NCBI RefSeq assembly: GCF_002551245.1
Contig: NZ_NTGZ01000001.1
Location: forward strand, 1-64,000
Reading direction: 5' to 3'
Origin: Streptomyces sp. rh34
GTDB taxonomy: Bacteria; Actinomycetota; Actinomycetes; Streptomycetales; Streptomycetaceae
DNA length: 64,000 nt
Position numbers and translations under genes: made by a program. The notes below the pieces were generated by a model. The model was given only the letters and a program-made list of their open reading frames with translations, had not been told where the DNA came from and ran no database searches. Of the stretch, positions 49,260 to 58,925 are shown piece by piece (within the stretch, counting starts at the first letter, position 1; each line of letters begins with the position of its first letter).

Positions 49260-50738
49260 GTGTCTGAGGAGCTCATCCCGGAGAACCCGGAGCAGGAGAC
49301 CGAGGAGAACGAAGCAGAGGAAACGGTCAAGCAGCGGAAGAACGGCCTGTACCCGGGCGTCTCCGACGAGCTCGCCGACAACATGAAGTCGGGCTGGGCC
49401 GACACGGAACTGCACGACCTCCAGCCGATCGCCCAGGCCGAGCACACCGCCGCCCGGCGCGCCGCGCTCTCCGCCCGCTTCCCCGGCGAGCGTCTGGTCA
49501 TCCCCGCGGGCAACCTGAAGACCCGCTCCAACGACACCGAGTACGCCTTCCGCGCCTCCACCGAGTACGCGTACCTCACCGGTGACCAGACCCAGGACGG
49601 CGTGCTCGTCCTGGAGCCGAAGGGCGGCGGCCACGAGGCGACCCTGTACCTGCTGCCGCGCTCCAACCGGGAGAACGGCGAGTTCTGGCTCGACGGCCAG
49701 GGCGAGCTGTGGGTCGGCCGGCGGAACTCCCTCTCCGAGGCCGAGCAGCTGCTGAACATCCCCGCGAAGGACGTCCGCGAGCTGCCCGCCGCGCTGACCG
49801 AGGCCACCGGCCCGGTCCGCAATGTGCGCGGGCACGACGCGTCCGTCGAGGCGGCCCTCACCGACAAGGTCACCGCGGAGCGCGACGAGGAGCTGCGCGT
49901 CTACCTCTCCGAGGCCCGTCTGGTGAAGGACGCCTTCGAGATCGCCGAGCTGCAGAAGGCGTGCGACGCCACCGCGCGCGGCTTCGAGGACGTCGTGAAG
50001 AGCCTGGACAAGGCCGAGGCGACCAGCGAGCGCTTCATCGAGGGCACGTTCTTCCTGCGCGCCCGCATTGAGGGCAACGACATCGGCTACGCCTCGATCT
50101 GCGCCGCCGGCCCGCACGCCACCACCCTGCACTGGGTCCGCAACGACGGCGACGTGCGCGCCGGCGAGCTGCTGCTCCTGGACGCCGGCGTGGAGACCAA
50201 CGACCTCTACACCGCCGACGTGACGCGCACCCTGCCGATCAACGGCACGTTCTCGCCGCTCCAGCGCACGATCTACGACGCGGTGTACGAGGCCCAGGAG
50301 GCGGGCATCGCCGCCGTGAAGCCCGGCGCCACCTTCCGCGACTTCCACGACGCCTCGCAGCGCGTCCTCGCCGAGAAGCTCATCGCGTGGGGCCTGCTCG
50401 GCGACCTGGACGTGGACAAGGTCCTGGAGCTCGGCCTCCAGCGCCGCTGGACCCTCCACGGCACGGGCCACATGCTCGGCATGGACGTCCACGACTGCGC
50501 CGTCGCACGCACCGAGGCGTACGTGGACGGCGTCCTGGAGCCGGGTGTCTGCCTGACCGTGGAGCCGGGCCTGTACTTCCAGGCCGACGACCTGACCGTG
50601 CCGGAGGAGTACCGGGGCATCGGCGTCCGGATCGAGGACGACATCCTCGTCACCGAGGACGGCAACCGGAACCTCTCCGACACGCTGCCCCGCCAGGCGG
50701 ACGAGGTCGAGGCCTGGATGGCCCGGCTGAAGGCCTGA
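49260..50738 (+). CDS. Xaa-Pro aminopeptidase (aminopeptidase P, M24B)
   Basis: 492 residues from GTG 49260 (AAGGAGAGA before it). An N-terminal aminopeptidase-P domain (RLVIPAGNLKTRSNDTEYAFR), then the pita-bread domain with all five metal ligands: Asp in LLDAGVE, Asp in YTADVTRTLP, His in HGTGHMLGMDVHD, Glu in LTVEPGLY, Glu in GVRIEDDILVTEDG. It removes N-terminal residues before proline. The first ~25 residues are an acidic extension (EENEAEETVKQRKNG). Confidence 0.93.
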   Translation: MSEELIPENPEQETEENEAEETVKQRKNGLYPGVSDELADNMKSGWADTELHDLQPIAQAEHTAARRAALSARFPGERLVIPAGNLKTRSNDTEYAFRASTEYAYLTGDQTQDGVLVLEPKGGGHEATLYLLPRSNRENGEFWLDGQGELWVGRRNSLSEAEQLLNIPAKDVRELPAALTEATGPVRNVRGHDASVEAALTDKVTAERDEELRVYLSEARLVKDAFEIAELQKACDATARGFEDVVKSLDKAEATSERFIEGTFFLRARIEGNDIGYASICAAGPHATTLHWVRNDGDVRAGELLLLDAGVETNDLYTADVTRTLPINGTFSPLQRTIYDAVYEAQEAGIAAVKPGATFRDFHDASQRVLAEKLIAWGLLGDLDVDKVLELGLQRRWTLHGTGHMLGMDVHDCAVARTEAYVDGVLEPGVCLTVEPGLYFQADDLTVPEEYRGIGVRIEDDILVTEDGNRNLSDTLPRQADEVEAWMARLKA

Positions 50739-50774
50739 CCCACCGCCGTACCTCCCGGGAGGGCGTGCCGCTCA

Positions 50775-51302
50775 CTAGACCGTGAGCAGCGCGCCCTCGC
50801 GCCATTTCAGGACCTTGTCGAAGCGCACCACCGCGCCGTGGCCCGGCCGGTTGCCGAACTGGACGTGGTCCGAGAGCTGCTGGATGAGGTCGAGACCCCT
50901 GCCGCTCTCGGCTTCGGCGTCCCCCGGGGGGAGCGGGTGCTGCGGGTGCTGCGGATGCTGTTCGGAATGCGCGGCTGGGCGAAGCGCGCGCCGGGCGGGA
51001 AAGCCCGGCCCCGAGTCGCTGACCTCGATACGGCATTTCTCGCCGTCCAGATAGGCCGTGACCCGGTACTGCCCGGAGTCCGCGGCGGGGCGTCCGTACC
51101 CGGAATCCCCCGGCTCCCCGAGAGCCGTGCGGTCGCCGCCGTGTTCGACGGCGTTCGCACAGGCCTCGCTGAGCGCGAGCGACAGGTCGAAGGAGATGTC
51201 CGGATCCACCCCTGCGGTTTCCATGGTGCCGAGCAGAAAACGACGGGCGAGCGGGACGCTCGCAGCTTCGCGCCGCAAATGGAGAGACCACCAGATGCTC
51301 AT
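50775..51302 (-). CDS. ATP-binding anti-sigma-like protein
   Basis: 175 residues from ATG 51302. HATPase_c_2 fold: LALSEACANAVEHGG (N box), IEVSDSGPGFP (G1), GRGLDLIQQLSDHVQFG (G2). A His/Pro/Gln loop (HSEQHPQHPQHPLPP) is inserted in the ATP lid. It converges with the aminopeptidase gene. Many such RsbW-like proteins exist in Streptomyces, and its sigma or antagonist partner is not here. Confidence 0.82.
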   Translation of the reverse strand: MSIWWSLHLRREAASVPLARRFLLGTMETAGVDPDISFDLSLALSEACANAVEHGGDRTALGEPGDSGYGRPAADSGQYRVTAYLDGEKCRIEVSDSGPGFPARRALRPAAHSEQHPQHPQHPLPPGDAEAESGRGLDLIQQLSDHVQFGNRPGHGAVVRFDKVLKWREGALLTV

Positions 51303-51593
51303 CTTTCAGCCTCCTGGCTGCGGCTCGACGTATCGATACGTATTGCCGCACTCGACACTTCGTAAGCACGGATCGGGTGAAGGAGCCCTCATTCGGCGGA
51401 TGTGGATATTCGGCCGCCCGGTGTATGGACCCGCCCGGCACCAGGTCACCGCGGGTCCGTCCGGTGACTCGGGGCGCGCCCCCGGTCCGTACATCCCCCA
51501 CGAACAGACGCAACAAGCACGGTTGGGGACGGAGTCTGATCTTCCGGACCTGCCGTACGGCAGAGGGGGGTGCAGTGCGATGATGTCCCGGCC

Positions 51594-52454
51594 ATGTCCA
51601 CGCCTCTCGCACACGCCGGAGCCGGTCTGCGGCTCATGAGGGCCGCGGTGTTCACCGCGGCCTGCGTCGTGCTGTCCGCGGCCGGACACGCGCTCGCCGC
51701 CGGAGTGGCCGTCCCCGCGTGGACCCTGCTCGCCGGATTCCTCGGCGTCCTCGCCGTCGCCACGGTCCTCGCCGGACGGGAACGTTCCCTTCCGTCGATC
51801 GTGGGCGCGCTGGCCGGCGGGCAGATCCTCCTGCACGTGCTCTTCGCGTACGGCAGCCACGCCAGTGCGCCGGCCGCCGCGCCCACGGGCGGCGACAACC
51901 CGCTCATCCGGTTCGCCGCCGGTCTCGTCTGCGGTGCCGGACCGGAGCAGCTGAACGCGGCCGACGCCCACCGCATCGTCTCCTCCGCCGGCATCGACCC
52001 GTCGACGCTCGCGGGCGCCCACGGTCATCTCGCGGACGGCGGGGCCGGAGCGGTCGGGACCCTCGCGCCGGCGGCCCCGGACGGCGCCTCCGGCATCGCG
52101 CAGGTCTGCGCCGCGGTGTCCGCGCTGCTGCCGAGCCTGCCGATGTTCCTGGCTCACGTCCTCGTCGCGCTCGCCACCGGCTGGCTGCTGCGGCGCGGCG
52201 AGATCGCCCTCTTCGAACTGGCCCGGCTCTCCGCCCACAGCGCCCAGGCCCTGGCGGCCGGGGCCCGGCTGCGGTCCCTGCGGGCCGCGCTCGCCCTCGT
52301 CCGCGCACTGCGGGCCGGGGCGCGCGGGCAGCTCACGGCCGGACCGCGCGTTCCGCGTCACTCCGACGAGGTGCCCGTACCGGCCGTCGGGGATCCTCTG
52401 CAGCACCTGGTGATCAGGCGCGGGCCTCCGGCCCCGTACGCCCTCGCAGCCTGA
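51594..52454 (+). CDS. Membrane protein next to the copper operon, function unknown
   Basis: 286 residues from ATG 51594; GTG 51570 is possible but abuts the purine tract. Membrane helices: AAVFTAACVVLSAAGHALAAG, WTLLAGFLGVLAVATVLAG, SIVGALAGGQILLHVLFAYG, and LPMFLAHVLVALATGWLLRRG. Between helices 3 and 4 is a periplasmic loop with histidines (DAHRIVSS, AGAHGHLADGG) and two cysteines that could bind metal. It lies 148 bp before the YcnI gene on the same strand, so a copper role is possible but unproven. Confidence 0.68.
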   Translation: MSTPLAHAGAGLRLMRAAVFTAACVVLSAAGHALAAGVAVPAWTLLAGFLGVLAVATVLAGRERSLPSIVGALAGGQILLHVLFAYGSHASAPAAAPTGGDNPLIRFAAGLVCGAGPEQLNAADAHRIVSSAGIDPSTLAGAHGHLADGGAGAVGTLAPAAPDGASGIAQVCAAVSALLPSLPMFLAHVLVALATGWLLRRGEIALFELARLSAHSAQALAAGARLRSLRAALALVRALRAGARGQLTAGPRVPRHSDEVPVPAVGDPLQHLVIRRGPPAPYALAA

Positions 52455-52602
52455 CGCGACGCCTCCACCGACCCAGCGGGGCCCGTCCGTGCACGTCCCT
52501 GTGCACGCACGCCCACGGAACCGGACCACGAGGTGTCGTGATGCCGCCGCGCACCCGCGCGCCGGACCACCGTGTTCCGTTTCCCCTGTGGAGATTCCTG
52601 CC

Positions 52603-53346
52603 ATGAAGCTTTCCCGTATCGCCCTCGCCGGCGGCGTCGCCGCGTCCACCGTCCTGCTGATCGCCGGCCCGGCCGCCGCCCACGTCAGCGTCCAGCCGGT
52701 CGGCGAGGCCGCCAAGGGCGGATACGCCACGCTCAACTTCAAGGTCCCCAACGAGCGCGACCAGGCCTCGACCGTGAAGCTCGAAGTCAACTTCCCGGCC
52801 GACCACCCGCTGTCGTCCGTCACCCCGCAGGCCGTCCCCGGCTGGAAGATCGAGATCGACAAGAGCACGCTCGACAAGCCTCTTGAGGTGCACGGCAAGA
52901 AGATCACCGAGGCGGTCTCCAAGGTGACCTGGACCGCGGACGAGGGCGAGATCGCCCCCGGCTACTTCCAGCAGTTCCCGGTCTCCGTCGGCGCGCTTCC
53001 CGACAACGCCGACCAGCTCGTCTTCAAGGCGATCCAGACGTACGACAACAAGGAAGTCGTCCGCTGGATCGAGGAGCCCACGGCCGGCGGCGAGGAGCCC
53101 GACAGCCCGGCCCCCGTGCTGAAGCTGACCGCCGCCGCCGAGGACCACCACGGCGGCGCGGACGACGCCACGAAGACCGACGACCACAAGGCCGCCGACA
53201 CGGACGCGTCGGCCAAGGAGAGCAGCACCGCCGCGTCCTCCTCCTCCAGCGACACCACCGCCCGCACGCTGGGCATCATCGGCATCGTCATCGGCATCGG
53301 GGGCATCGCGTTCGGTGTGCTCGCCGGACGTCGCCGCTCGGCCTGA
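52603..53346 (+). CDS. YcnI-like copper-binding protein (DUF1775)
   Basis: 247 residues from ATG 52603. The signal peptide (residues ~1-26) ends so that the mature protein starts with His (AAA then HVSVQPVGEA), the copper ligand of YcnI. The DUF1775 beta domain reads ATLNFKVPNERDQ and WTADEGEIAPGYFQQFPVSVG. A Ser/Thr/Asp-rich linker and a C-terminal helix (LGIIGIVIGIGGIAFGVLAG) anchor it outside the membrane. First gene of the copper operon. Confidence 0.9.
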   Translation: MKLSRIALAGGVAASTVLLIAGPAAAHVSVQPVGEAAKGGYATLNFKVPNERDQASTVKLEVNFPADHPLSSVTPQAVPGWKIEIDKSTLDKPLEVHGKKITEAVSKVTWTADEGEIAPGYFQQFPVSVGALPDNADQLVFKAIQTYDNKEVVRWIEEPTAGGEEPDSPAPVLKLTAAAEDHHGGADDATKTDDHKAADTDASAKESSTAASSSSSDTTARTLGIIGIVIGIGGIAFGVLAGRRRSA

Positions 53347-53391
53347 CCGGCCGGTTCCCTCACCCGCACCACGTTCAGGACACCCCATCCC

Positions 53392-54051
53392 ATGCGCAAA
53401 GCAAAAGCAGTGACGGCCGTGGCGTTCGCCGCCGCGGCCGCACTGGCCCTCTCCGCCTGCGGCACCGCCGACGACAAGGCGGAGTCCTCGTCCATCGCCG
53501 ACGTCAGCGCCGCGCCGAAGAACAAGGCCGCGACCGTCCTCGACCAGCCGTTCACCAAGCCGAACCTGGTCCTCACCGACACCCACGGCAAGGAGTACGA
53601 CCTCCGCGAGGCCACCAAGGGCAAGCCGACACTCATCTACTTCGGCTACACCAACTGCCCCGACGTCTGCCCGCTGACCATGAGCAACATCTCCCTCGCC
53701 AAGCGGGAGCTGCCCAAGGCCGACCAGGAGAAGCTCCAGGTCGTCTTCGTCACCACCGACCCCGAGCGCGACACCCCCGCCTCGCTCGGCAAGTGGCTCT
53801 CCGCCCAGGACCCCTCCTTCACCGGCCTCACCGGCGACTTCCCGACCATCCAGGCCGGGGCGCGGCAGATCGGCATCGGCATCGACGCGCCGAAGAAGGA
53901 GAAGGACGGGACCGTCGTCTCGATGCACGGCGCCCAGGTCATCGCCTTCTCCCCGAAGACGGACAAGGGGTATGTCCTCTACGGCGAGGACACCACCGCC
54001 GAGGAGTACACGAAGGACCTCCCCAAGCTGCTCAAGGGGGAGGCTCCGTGA
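53392..54051 (+). CDS. Sco1/SenC-family copper chaperone lipoprotein
   Basis: 219 residues. The lipobox is ALSAC, with the lipidated Cys at residue 23. The thioredoxin-like domain has the copper motif CPDVC in YTNCPDVCPLTMSN, followed by FVTTDPERDTPASL and a distal His in VSMHGAQV. Sco proteins deliver copper to cytochrome oxidase, and in S. lividans Sco also matters for development at low copper. Overlaps the PCuAC gene by 4 bp. Confidence 0.92.
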   Translation: MRKAKAVTAVAFAAAAALALSACGTADDKAESSSIADVSAAPKNKAATVLDQPFTKPNLVLTDTHGKEYDLREATKGKPTLIYFGYTNCPDVCPLTMSNISLAKRELPKADQEKLQVVFVTTDPERDTPASLGKWLSAQDPSFTGLTGDFPTIQAGARQIGIGIDAPKKEKDGTVVSMHGAQVIAFSPKTDKGYVLYGEDTTAEEYTKDLPKLLKGEAP

Positions 54052-54497
54052 ACCGTCGCGCGGCCCTCTCCGGCGCCCTGGCCCTCGCCACGGGGCTGAC
54101 GCTGGCCGGGTGCTCGTCGGACAGCGCGAAGCCCGACCTGAAGGTCGTCGGGGCGTATCTGCCGCAGCCCGTCAGCGACATGGCCGCCGGTTTCCTCGTC
54201 GTCCAGAACAGCGGCGGCGCCGGGGACCGGCTCACCTCGGTGACCAGTCCGCTCTCCGACGACGTCACGATCCACGAGACGAAGAACCAGAAGATGCGCG
54301 AGGTCTCCTCGTTCGAGGTGCCCGCGAACGGCGAGCTCGATCTCGAACGCGGTGGCAACCACATCATGTTCATGAAGCTCAAGCAGAAGCCCCAGCAGGG
54401 CGAGAAGGTCCCCGTCGAGCTGCACTTCGAGAAGGCCGGCCCCATCACGGTCGACCTGCCGGTGAAGGAAACCACCCACAACCCGAAGAAGCAGTGA
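54048..54497 (+). CDS. PCuAC-type periplasmic copper chaperone lipoprotein (ECuC-like)
   Basis: 149 residues from GTG 54048. Lipobox LAGC at residues ~19-22. The copper site H(M)x10Mx21HxM is visible as His in VTIHETK, Met in KMREVS and GGNHIMFMKL. Such chaperones hand Cu(I) to Sco. In S. lividans the related ECuC protein works with Sco and the DyP peroxidase encoded nearby. Confidence 0.9.
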   Translation: MNRRAALSGALALATGLTLAGCSSDSAKPDLKVVGAYLPQPVSDMAAGFLVVQNSGGAGDRLTSVTSPLSDDVTIHETKNQKMREVSSFEVPANGELDLERGGNHIMFMKLKQKPQQGEKVPVELHFEKAGPITVDLPVKETTHNPKKQ

Positions 54498-54509
54498 GGG
54501 ACTGAACCG

Positions 54510-56456
54510 ATGTCTGCCACCGCCCCGTACACCGGACCGTCCCCGATACGACGGCCCGTCGCCGTCGCCGCGCTTCTCGCCGCGCTGGTCAGCCTGGTCT
54601 TCGGGCTGCTGCTGGCCGGCGCGGGCCCGGCGTCCGCGCACGCCGCCCTCACCGGGAGCGACCCGCAGGACGGGGTGGTGGTGGACACCGCGCCCAAGGA
54701 GGTCACCCTCAGCTTCTCCGAGGCCATCGCCGTGGGCGACGACTCCATCCGGGTCCTCGACCCCAGCGGCAAGCGCGCCGACACCGAAGCCGAGCCGCGC
54801 GATCTCTCCGGGAGCGGCACCGTCCGCTACGGCGTCGCGCTCCACTCCGGCCTGCCGGACGGCACCTACACGGTGGCCTGGCAGGCGATCTCCGCCGACA
54901 GCCACCCGATCTCCGGCGCGTTCACGTTCTCCATCGGCGCCCCGTCCGAGACCACGGTGGCCCTGCCCTCCCAGGAGGCGGGCGGCGGCCCGGTCGGCGT
55001 CGTCTACGACATCGCGCGCTACGCCGCGTACGGCGGATTCGTGCTGCTCGTCGGCGGCAGCGCGTTCGTCCTGGTCTGCTGGCGGCGCGGCGCGACCGCC
55101 CTGCCGATGCAGCGGCTCGTGGTCCGGGGCTGGCTCACGCTGACCGCGGCGACCCTGGTCATGCTGCTGCTGCGCAACCCGTACACCGGCAGCGGGAAGT
55201 TCGCCGACGCCTTCGACCTCGCCGGCCTCCAGTCCGTCCTGGACACCAAGCCCGGCGCCGCCCTCGTCTCCCGGCTGCTGCTGCTCGGGGCCGCCGCCCT
55301 GTTCATCGCCGTGCTCTTCGGCACGTACGCCAGGCGCGAGGACGAGCAGGAGAAGAAGGACCTCACCTTCGGCCTCGCCGTCGGGGGCGGGGTGGTCGCG
55401 GCGGGCATCGCCGCCACCTGGGCGATGTCCGAACACGCCTCGACCGGCATCCAGACGAGCATCGCCATGCCCGTGGACGTGGCGCACCTGCTGGCCGTCG
55501 CCGCGTGGCTCGGCGGGCTCGCCTCGCTCCTGGTGGCGCTGTACCGGACGCCGGACATCGGGAGCGCCGCGGTCCGGCGCTTCTCCGCGGTCGCGTTCGG
55601 CAGTGTCGTGGTCCTGGCGGCGACCGGGATCTACCAGTCCTGGCGACAGGTCGGCTCCTGGTCGGCGCTGACCGGGACGCGCTACGGCCAGCTGCTGATC
55701 CTGAAGGTGGCGCTGATCGCCGTCCTGCTCGCCGTCGCCTGGTTCTCCCGGCGCTGGACGGGACGGCTGACGGACAGCGCCGTCGCCTCCTCCGGAGCCG
55801 AGGAGGAAGAGGAGGCCGCCGCGCCCGAGCCGGAGAATGCCGCCCCGGCCGCGCCGGCGGAGGCTTCCGACGACGTCGCCCCCGAGCGCGCCGCACAACT
55901 GGCCCGTCAGCGGGCCGTCCTGACCGCGACGAAGAAGAAGCGGATACGGGACGCCGACCCGGAGCGCTCCGGGCTGCGCCGCTCGGTCCTGGCCGAAGCC
56001 GCCGTCGCCGTCGTCCTGCTGGCCGTCACCACCATGCTGACGTCCACCGAGCCGGGCCGTACGGAGGAGGAGGCCGCGGGCGGCGCCACGGCGGCCACCG
56101 CCCCCGCCGCCGGCGGCCCGGTCAACCTGAGCATGCCGTTCGACACCGGCGGCGAGAACGGCAAGGGCACCGTCCGCATCGACATCGACCCCGGCCGCAC
56201 CGGATCCAACGATCTGCATGTGTGGATCGACGGCAGCGACGGCGAGCCGATGGACGTCCCCGAGCTGAAGCTGGCCCTCACTCTGAAGTCGAAGGACATC
56301 GGCCCGCTGCCGGTCGTCCCGGACCGGCTGGCCGAGGGGCACTGGACGGCGAGCGGTGTACAGATTCCGATGGCCGGGGACTGGAAGGTCGACGTGACCG
56401 TTCGGACGTCGGACATCGACCAGGTCACCATCGACAAGAACGCGAAGATCGGCTGA
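54510..56456 (+). CDS. CopC-CopD fusion copper protein (YcnJ-like)
   Basis: 648 residues. A signal peptide ends at SAHA, and the mature CopC domain begins with a His (AALTGSDPQDG follows) and includes a second His in SADSHPISGAF. Then come eight or so membrane helices of CopD (FVLLVGGSAFVLVCW, HLLAVAAWLGGLASLLVALY, LLILKVALIAVLLAVAWFS). The C-terminal ~180 residues carry an acidic Ala/Glu linker, another helix and a periplasmic beta domain of the FixH/YtkA kind. Probably copper import or delivery. Two bases of sequence separate it from a GTG-initiated DyP gene region. Confidence 0.9.
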   Translation: MSATAPYTGPSPIRRPVAVAALLAALVSLVFGLLLAGAGPASAHAALTGSDPQDGVVVDTAPKEVTLSFSEAIAVGDDSIRVLDPSGKRADTEAEPRDLSGSGTVRYGVALHSGLPDGTYTVAWQAISADSHPISGAFTFSIGAPSETTVALPSQEAGGGPVGVVYDIARYAAYGGFVLLVGGSAFVLVCWRRGATALPMQRLVVRGWLTLTAATLVMLLLRNPYTGSGKFADAFDLAGLQSVLDTKPGAALVSRLLLLGAAALFIAVLFGTYARREDEQEKKDLTFGLAVGGGVVAAGIAATWAMSEHASTGIQTSIAMPVDVAHLLAVAAWLGGLASLLVALYRTPDIGSAAVRRFSAVAFGSVVVLAATGIYQSWRQVGSWSALTGTRYGQLLILKVALIAVLLAVAWFSRRWTGRLTDSAVASSGAEEEEEAAAPEPENAAPAAPAEASDDVAPERAAQLARQRAVLTATKKKRIRDADPERSGLRRSVLAEAAVAVVLLAVTTMLTSTEPGRTEEEAAGGATAATAPAAGGPVNLSMPFDTGGENGKGTVRIDIDPGRTGSNDLHVWIDGSDGEPMDVPELKLALTLKSKDIGPLPVVPDRLAEGHWTASGVQIPMAGDWKVDVTVRTSDIDQVTIDKNAKIG

Positions 56457-56461
56457 GCACG

Positions 56462-57784
56462 GTGAGCAAGACCAAGAAGCAGACCCCGGACACAACCGCC
56501 ACCACCGGCTCTCCGGGCGACGACCGCACCGGCGGTACCGGCGTATCGCGGCGACGGCTGCTGGGCACGGCGGGCGCGGCGGGCGCCACCGGGCTGGTGC
56601 TGGGAGCCGGGGCCGGGGCCGCCGGATACGCCGCCACCCGCCCCGAGGAGACGGCCGCGCTGACGACCGTCGGGGCGACCGAGGCGATGTTTCACGGGAA
56701 ACATCAACCGGGGATCACCACTCCGCTTCAGGCCCGGGGCCACCTCGTCGCCTTCGACCTGGCGGCGGGCGCCGGGCGCAAGGAGGCGGCCGCGCTGCTG
56801 CGGCGCTGGTCCGCGGTGGCGAAGGAGCTGATGGCGGGCCGCCCCGCGGCGGGCGGGCCGGACGGCCCCGGGCACGACACCGGGATCGCCCTCGACGCGG
56901 GGCCGTCGTCCCTGACCGTCACCTTCGGCTTCGGCCGTACGTTCTTCGCGCGCACCGGTCTGACCGCCCGGCTGCCCGCCGCGCTCGACCCGCTGCCCGC
57001 GTTCTCCGCCGACGCCCTCGACGCCGAGCGGTCGAACGGCGACCTCTGGGCGCAGATCGGCGCGGACGACGCGCTGGTCGCCTTCCACGCGCTGCGGGCC
57101 CTCCAGAAGGAAGCCGTGGGCACGGCACGGGTGCGGTGGCAGATGAACGGCTTCAACCGCACACCCGGCGCGACCGCCCGCCCGATGACCGCCCGCAATC
57201 TGATGGGCCAGATCGACGGGACCGGAAACCCGAAGCGGGACGACGAGGACTTCGACCGGCGCGTCTTCGTCCCCGCCTCCCCCGGGAAGCCGCAGGAGTG
57301 GATGGAGGGCGGTTCGTACGCCGTCGTCCGCCGGATCAGGATGCTTCTGGACGACTGGGAGAAGCTTCCGGTGGAACGCCAGGAGCGGGTCATCGGGCGG
57401 CGCAAGGCGGACGGGGCGCCGCTGAGCGGAGGGACCGAGACCACGGAGATGGACCTCGACAAGGCCGGCCCGGACGGCAGGCTCGTGATCCCTGACAACG
57501 CCCACGCCCGGATCTCCTCGCCCGAGAAGAACGGCGGGGCCGCCATGCTGCGCCGCCCGTTCTCGTACCACGACGGCATCGCGGAGGACGGCACTCCGGA
57601 CGCCGGGCTCCTCTTCATCTGCTGGCAGGCGGACCCGTTCCGCGGTTTCGTACCGGTGCAGCGCAAGCTCGACCGGGGCGACGCGCTGTCGCCGTTCCTC
57701 CGGCACGAGGCGAGCGGGGTGTTCGCGGTCCCGGGCGGGGCGGCGGAGGGCGAGTACGTGGGACAGCGGCTGCTGGAGTCGTAG
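56462..57784 (+). CDS. dtpA: Tat-exported DyP-type heme peroxidase (DtpA/EfeB family)
   Basis: 440 residues from GTG 56462. Twin-arginine signal SRRRLLGTAGAAG at residues ~29-41. The mature part has AMFHGKHQPGI, the DyP motif GxxDG in MGQIDGTGNP, and RRPFSYHDGIAEDGTPDAGLLFICWQ split in two, with the distal Arg. The heme-ligand His should lie in the ISSPEKN to SYHDG region. S. lividans DtpA, downstream of Sco and ECuC in the same order, supplies peroxidase for glycan deposition; EfeB iron uptake is the alternative. Codons 76-80 create a near-parS sequence. Confidence 0.88.
   Translation: MSKTKKQTPDTTATTGSPGDDRTGGTGVSRRRLLGTAGAAGATGLVLGAGAGAAGYAATRPEETAALTTVGATEAMFHGKHQPGITTPLQARGHLVAFDLAAGAGRKEAAALLRRWSAVAKELMAGRPAAGGPDGPGHDTGIALDAGPSSLTVTFGFGRTFFARTGLTARLPAALDPLPAFSADALDAERSNGDLWAQIGADDALVAFHALRALQKEAVGTARVRWQMNGFNRTPGATARPMTARNLMGQIDGTGNPKRDDEDFDRRVFVPASPGKPQEWMEGGSYAVVRRIRMLLDDWEKLPVERQERVIGRRKADGAPLSGGTETTEMDLDKAGPDGRLVIPDNAHARISSPEKNGGAAMLRRPFSYHDGIAEDGTPDAGLLFICWQADPFRGFVPVQRKLDRGDALSPFLRHEASGVFAVPGGAAEGEYVGQRLLES
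56689..56702. promoter_or_regulatory. Degenerate parS-like site inside the DyP gene
   Basis: GTTTCACGGGAAAC differs from the parS palindrome at one central base. It encodes part of the conserved Met-Phe-His-Gly-Lys-His, so protein constraint alone could explain it. Confidence 0.4.
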
Positions 57785-57890
57785 GGGGCCGAGCGGCCGG
57801 CCGGCGTGCTCGGGGCACAGGCTGCCGGAGCCGCCCGACCGTATTCTGAGACAGCGCGGCAGGCGTCGCGGGGCGCATTAGGGTGACCGT

Positions 57891-58826
57891 ATGTCAGCCA
57901 CGCGGTACGCCTATCTCGGTCCCGAAGGCACCTTCACCGAGGTCGCTCTACGCACACTCCCGGAGGCCGCCACCCGGGAACTCGTCCCGATGGTGTCCGT
58001 GCCGGCCGCCCTGGACGCCGTACGCAGCGGTGAGGCGGCGGCGGCTCTCGTGCCGATCGAGAACTCCGTCGAGGGCGGCATCACCGCGACGCTGGACGAG
58101 CTGGCCGGCGGGGAACCGCTGATGATCTACCGCGAGGTGCTGCTCTCCATCACCTTCGCGCTGCTGGTACGGCCCGGGACCAAGCTGTCGGACATCAAGA
58201 CGGTCACCGCGCACCCGGCCGCCCAGCCGCAGGTGCGCAACTGGATGGCGGCCCACCTCCCGGGGGCCCTGTGGGAGTCGGCGGCGTCCAACGCGGACGG
58301 GGCCCGGCTGGTCCAGGAGGGGCGGTACGACGCCGCGTTCGCCGGGGAGTTCGCCGCCGCGACCTACGGCCTGGAGCCGCTGGTGACGGAGATCCACGAC
58401 GCGGAGAACGCCCAGACGCGCTTCGTCCTGGTGGGCCGGCCCGCCCGGCCCTCCGCACCGACCGGCGCGGACAAGACCTCCGTGGTGATCCGGCTGGGCG
58501 ACGACCACCCCGGCGCCCTCCTGGAGCTGCTCCAGGAGTTCGCGGTACGCGGCGTCAACCTGATGCTGATCCAGTCCCGCCCGACAGGCGAGGGCATCGG
58601 CAACTACTGCTTCGCCGTGGACGCCGAGGGACACATCGCGGACCGGCGGGTCGGGGAGGCCCTGATGGGGCTGAAGCGGATCAGCCCGAAGGTGCGGTTC
58701 CTCGGCTCGTACCCGCGGGCCGGCGTCTCCCCGGACGAGGTGCGGCCGCTGCGGGCGGGCACGTCGGACGCGGCGTTCATGGAAGCCGCCGACTGGCTGG
58801 CGCGCAGCCAGGACGGCCGGATCTGA
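57891..58826 (+). CDS. pheA: Prephenate dehydratase
   Basis: 311 residues. Catalytic domain: YLGPEGTFTEVAL, VPIENSVEGGITATLDEL, and the essential Thr in the TRFVLVGRP segment. The ACT regulatory domain follows: HPGALLELLQEFAVRGVNLMLIQSRP. It converts prephenate to phenylpyruvate in phenylalanine synthesis and should be inhibited by phenylalanine. It is the single-function actinobacterial form, without a chorismate mutase domain. Confidence 0.95.
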   Translation: MSATRYAYLGPEGTFTEVALRTLPEAATRELVPMVSVPAALDAVRSGEAAAALVPIENSVEGGITATLDELAGGEPLMIYREVLLSITFALLVRPGTKLSDIKTVTAHPAAQPQVRNWMAAHLPGALWESAASNADGARLVQEGRYDAAFAGEFAAATYGLEPLVTEIHDAENAQTRFVLVGRPARPSAPTGADKTSVVIRLGDDHPGALLELLQEFAVRGVNLMLIQSRPTGEGIGNYCFAVDAEGHIADRRVGEALMGLKRISPKVRFLGSYPRAGVSPDEVRPLRAGTSDAAFMEAADWLARSQDGRI

Positions 58827-58925
58827 CGGAAGGGCCGGAGAAGCCCCGGCGCGAAGGCCCCTGGGCGGCCCCCTTTGCGCGCTCCGCGGCGGTGCGATCT
58901 ACAGATAGTCACGCACTCCGGGGAG

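Noticed and set aside
53979-56495. 838-codon minus-strand frame under the copper operon
   Set aside because: A shadow of the PCuAC and CopCD genes with low-complexity Gly/Arg/Val content.
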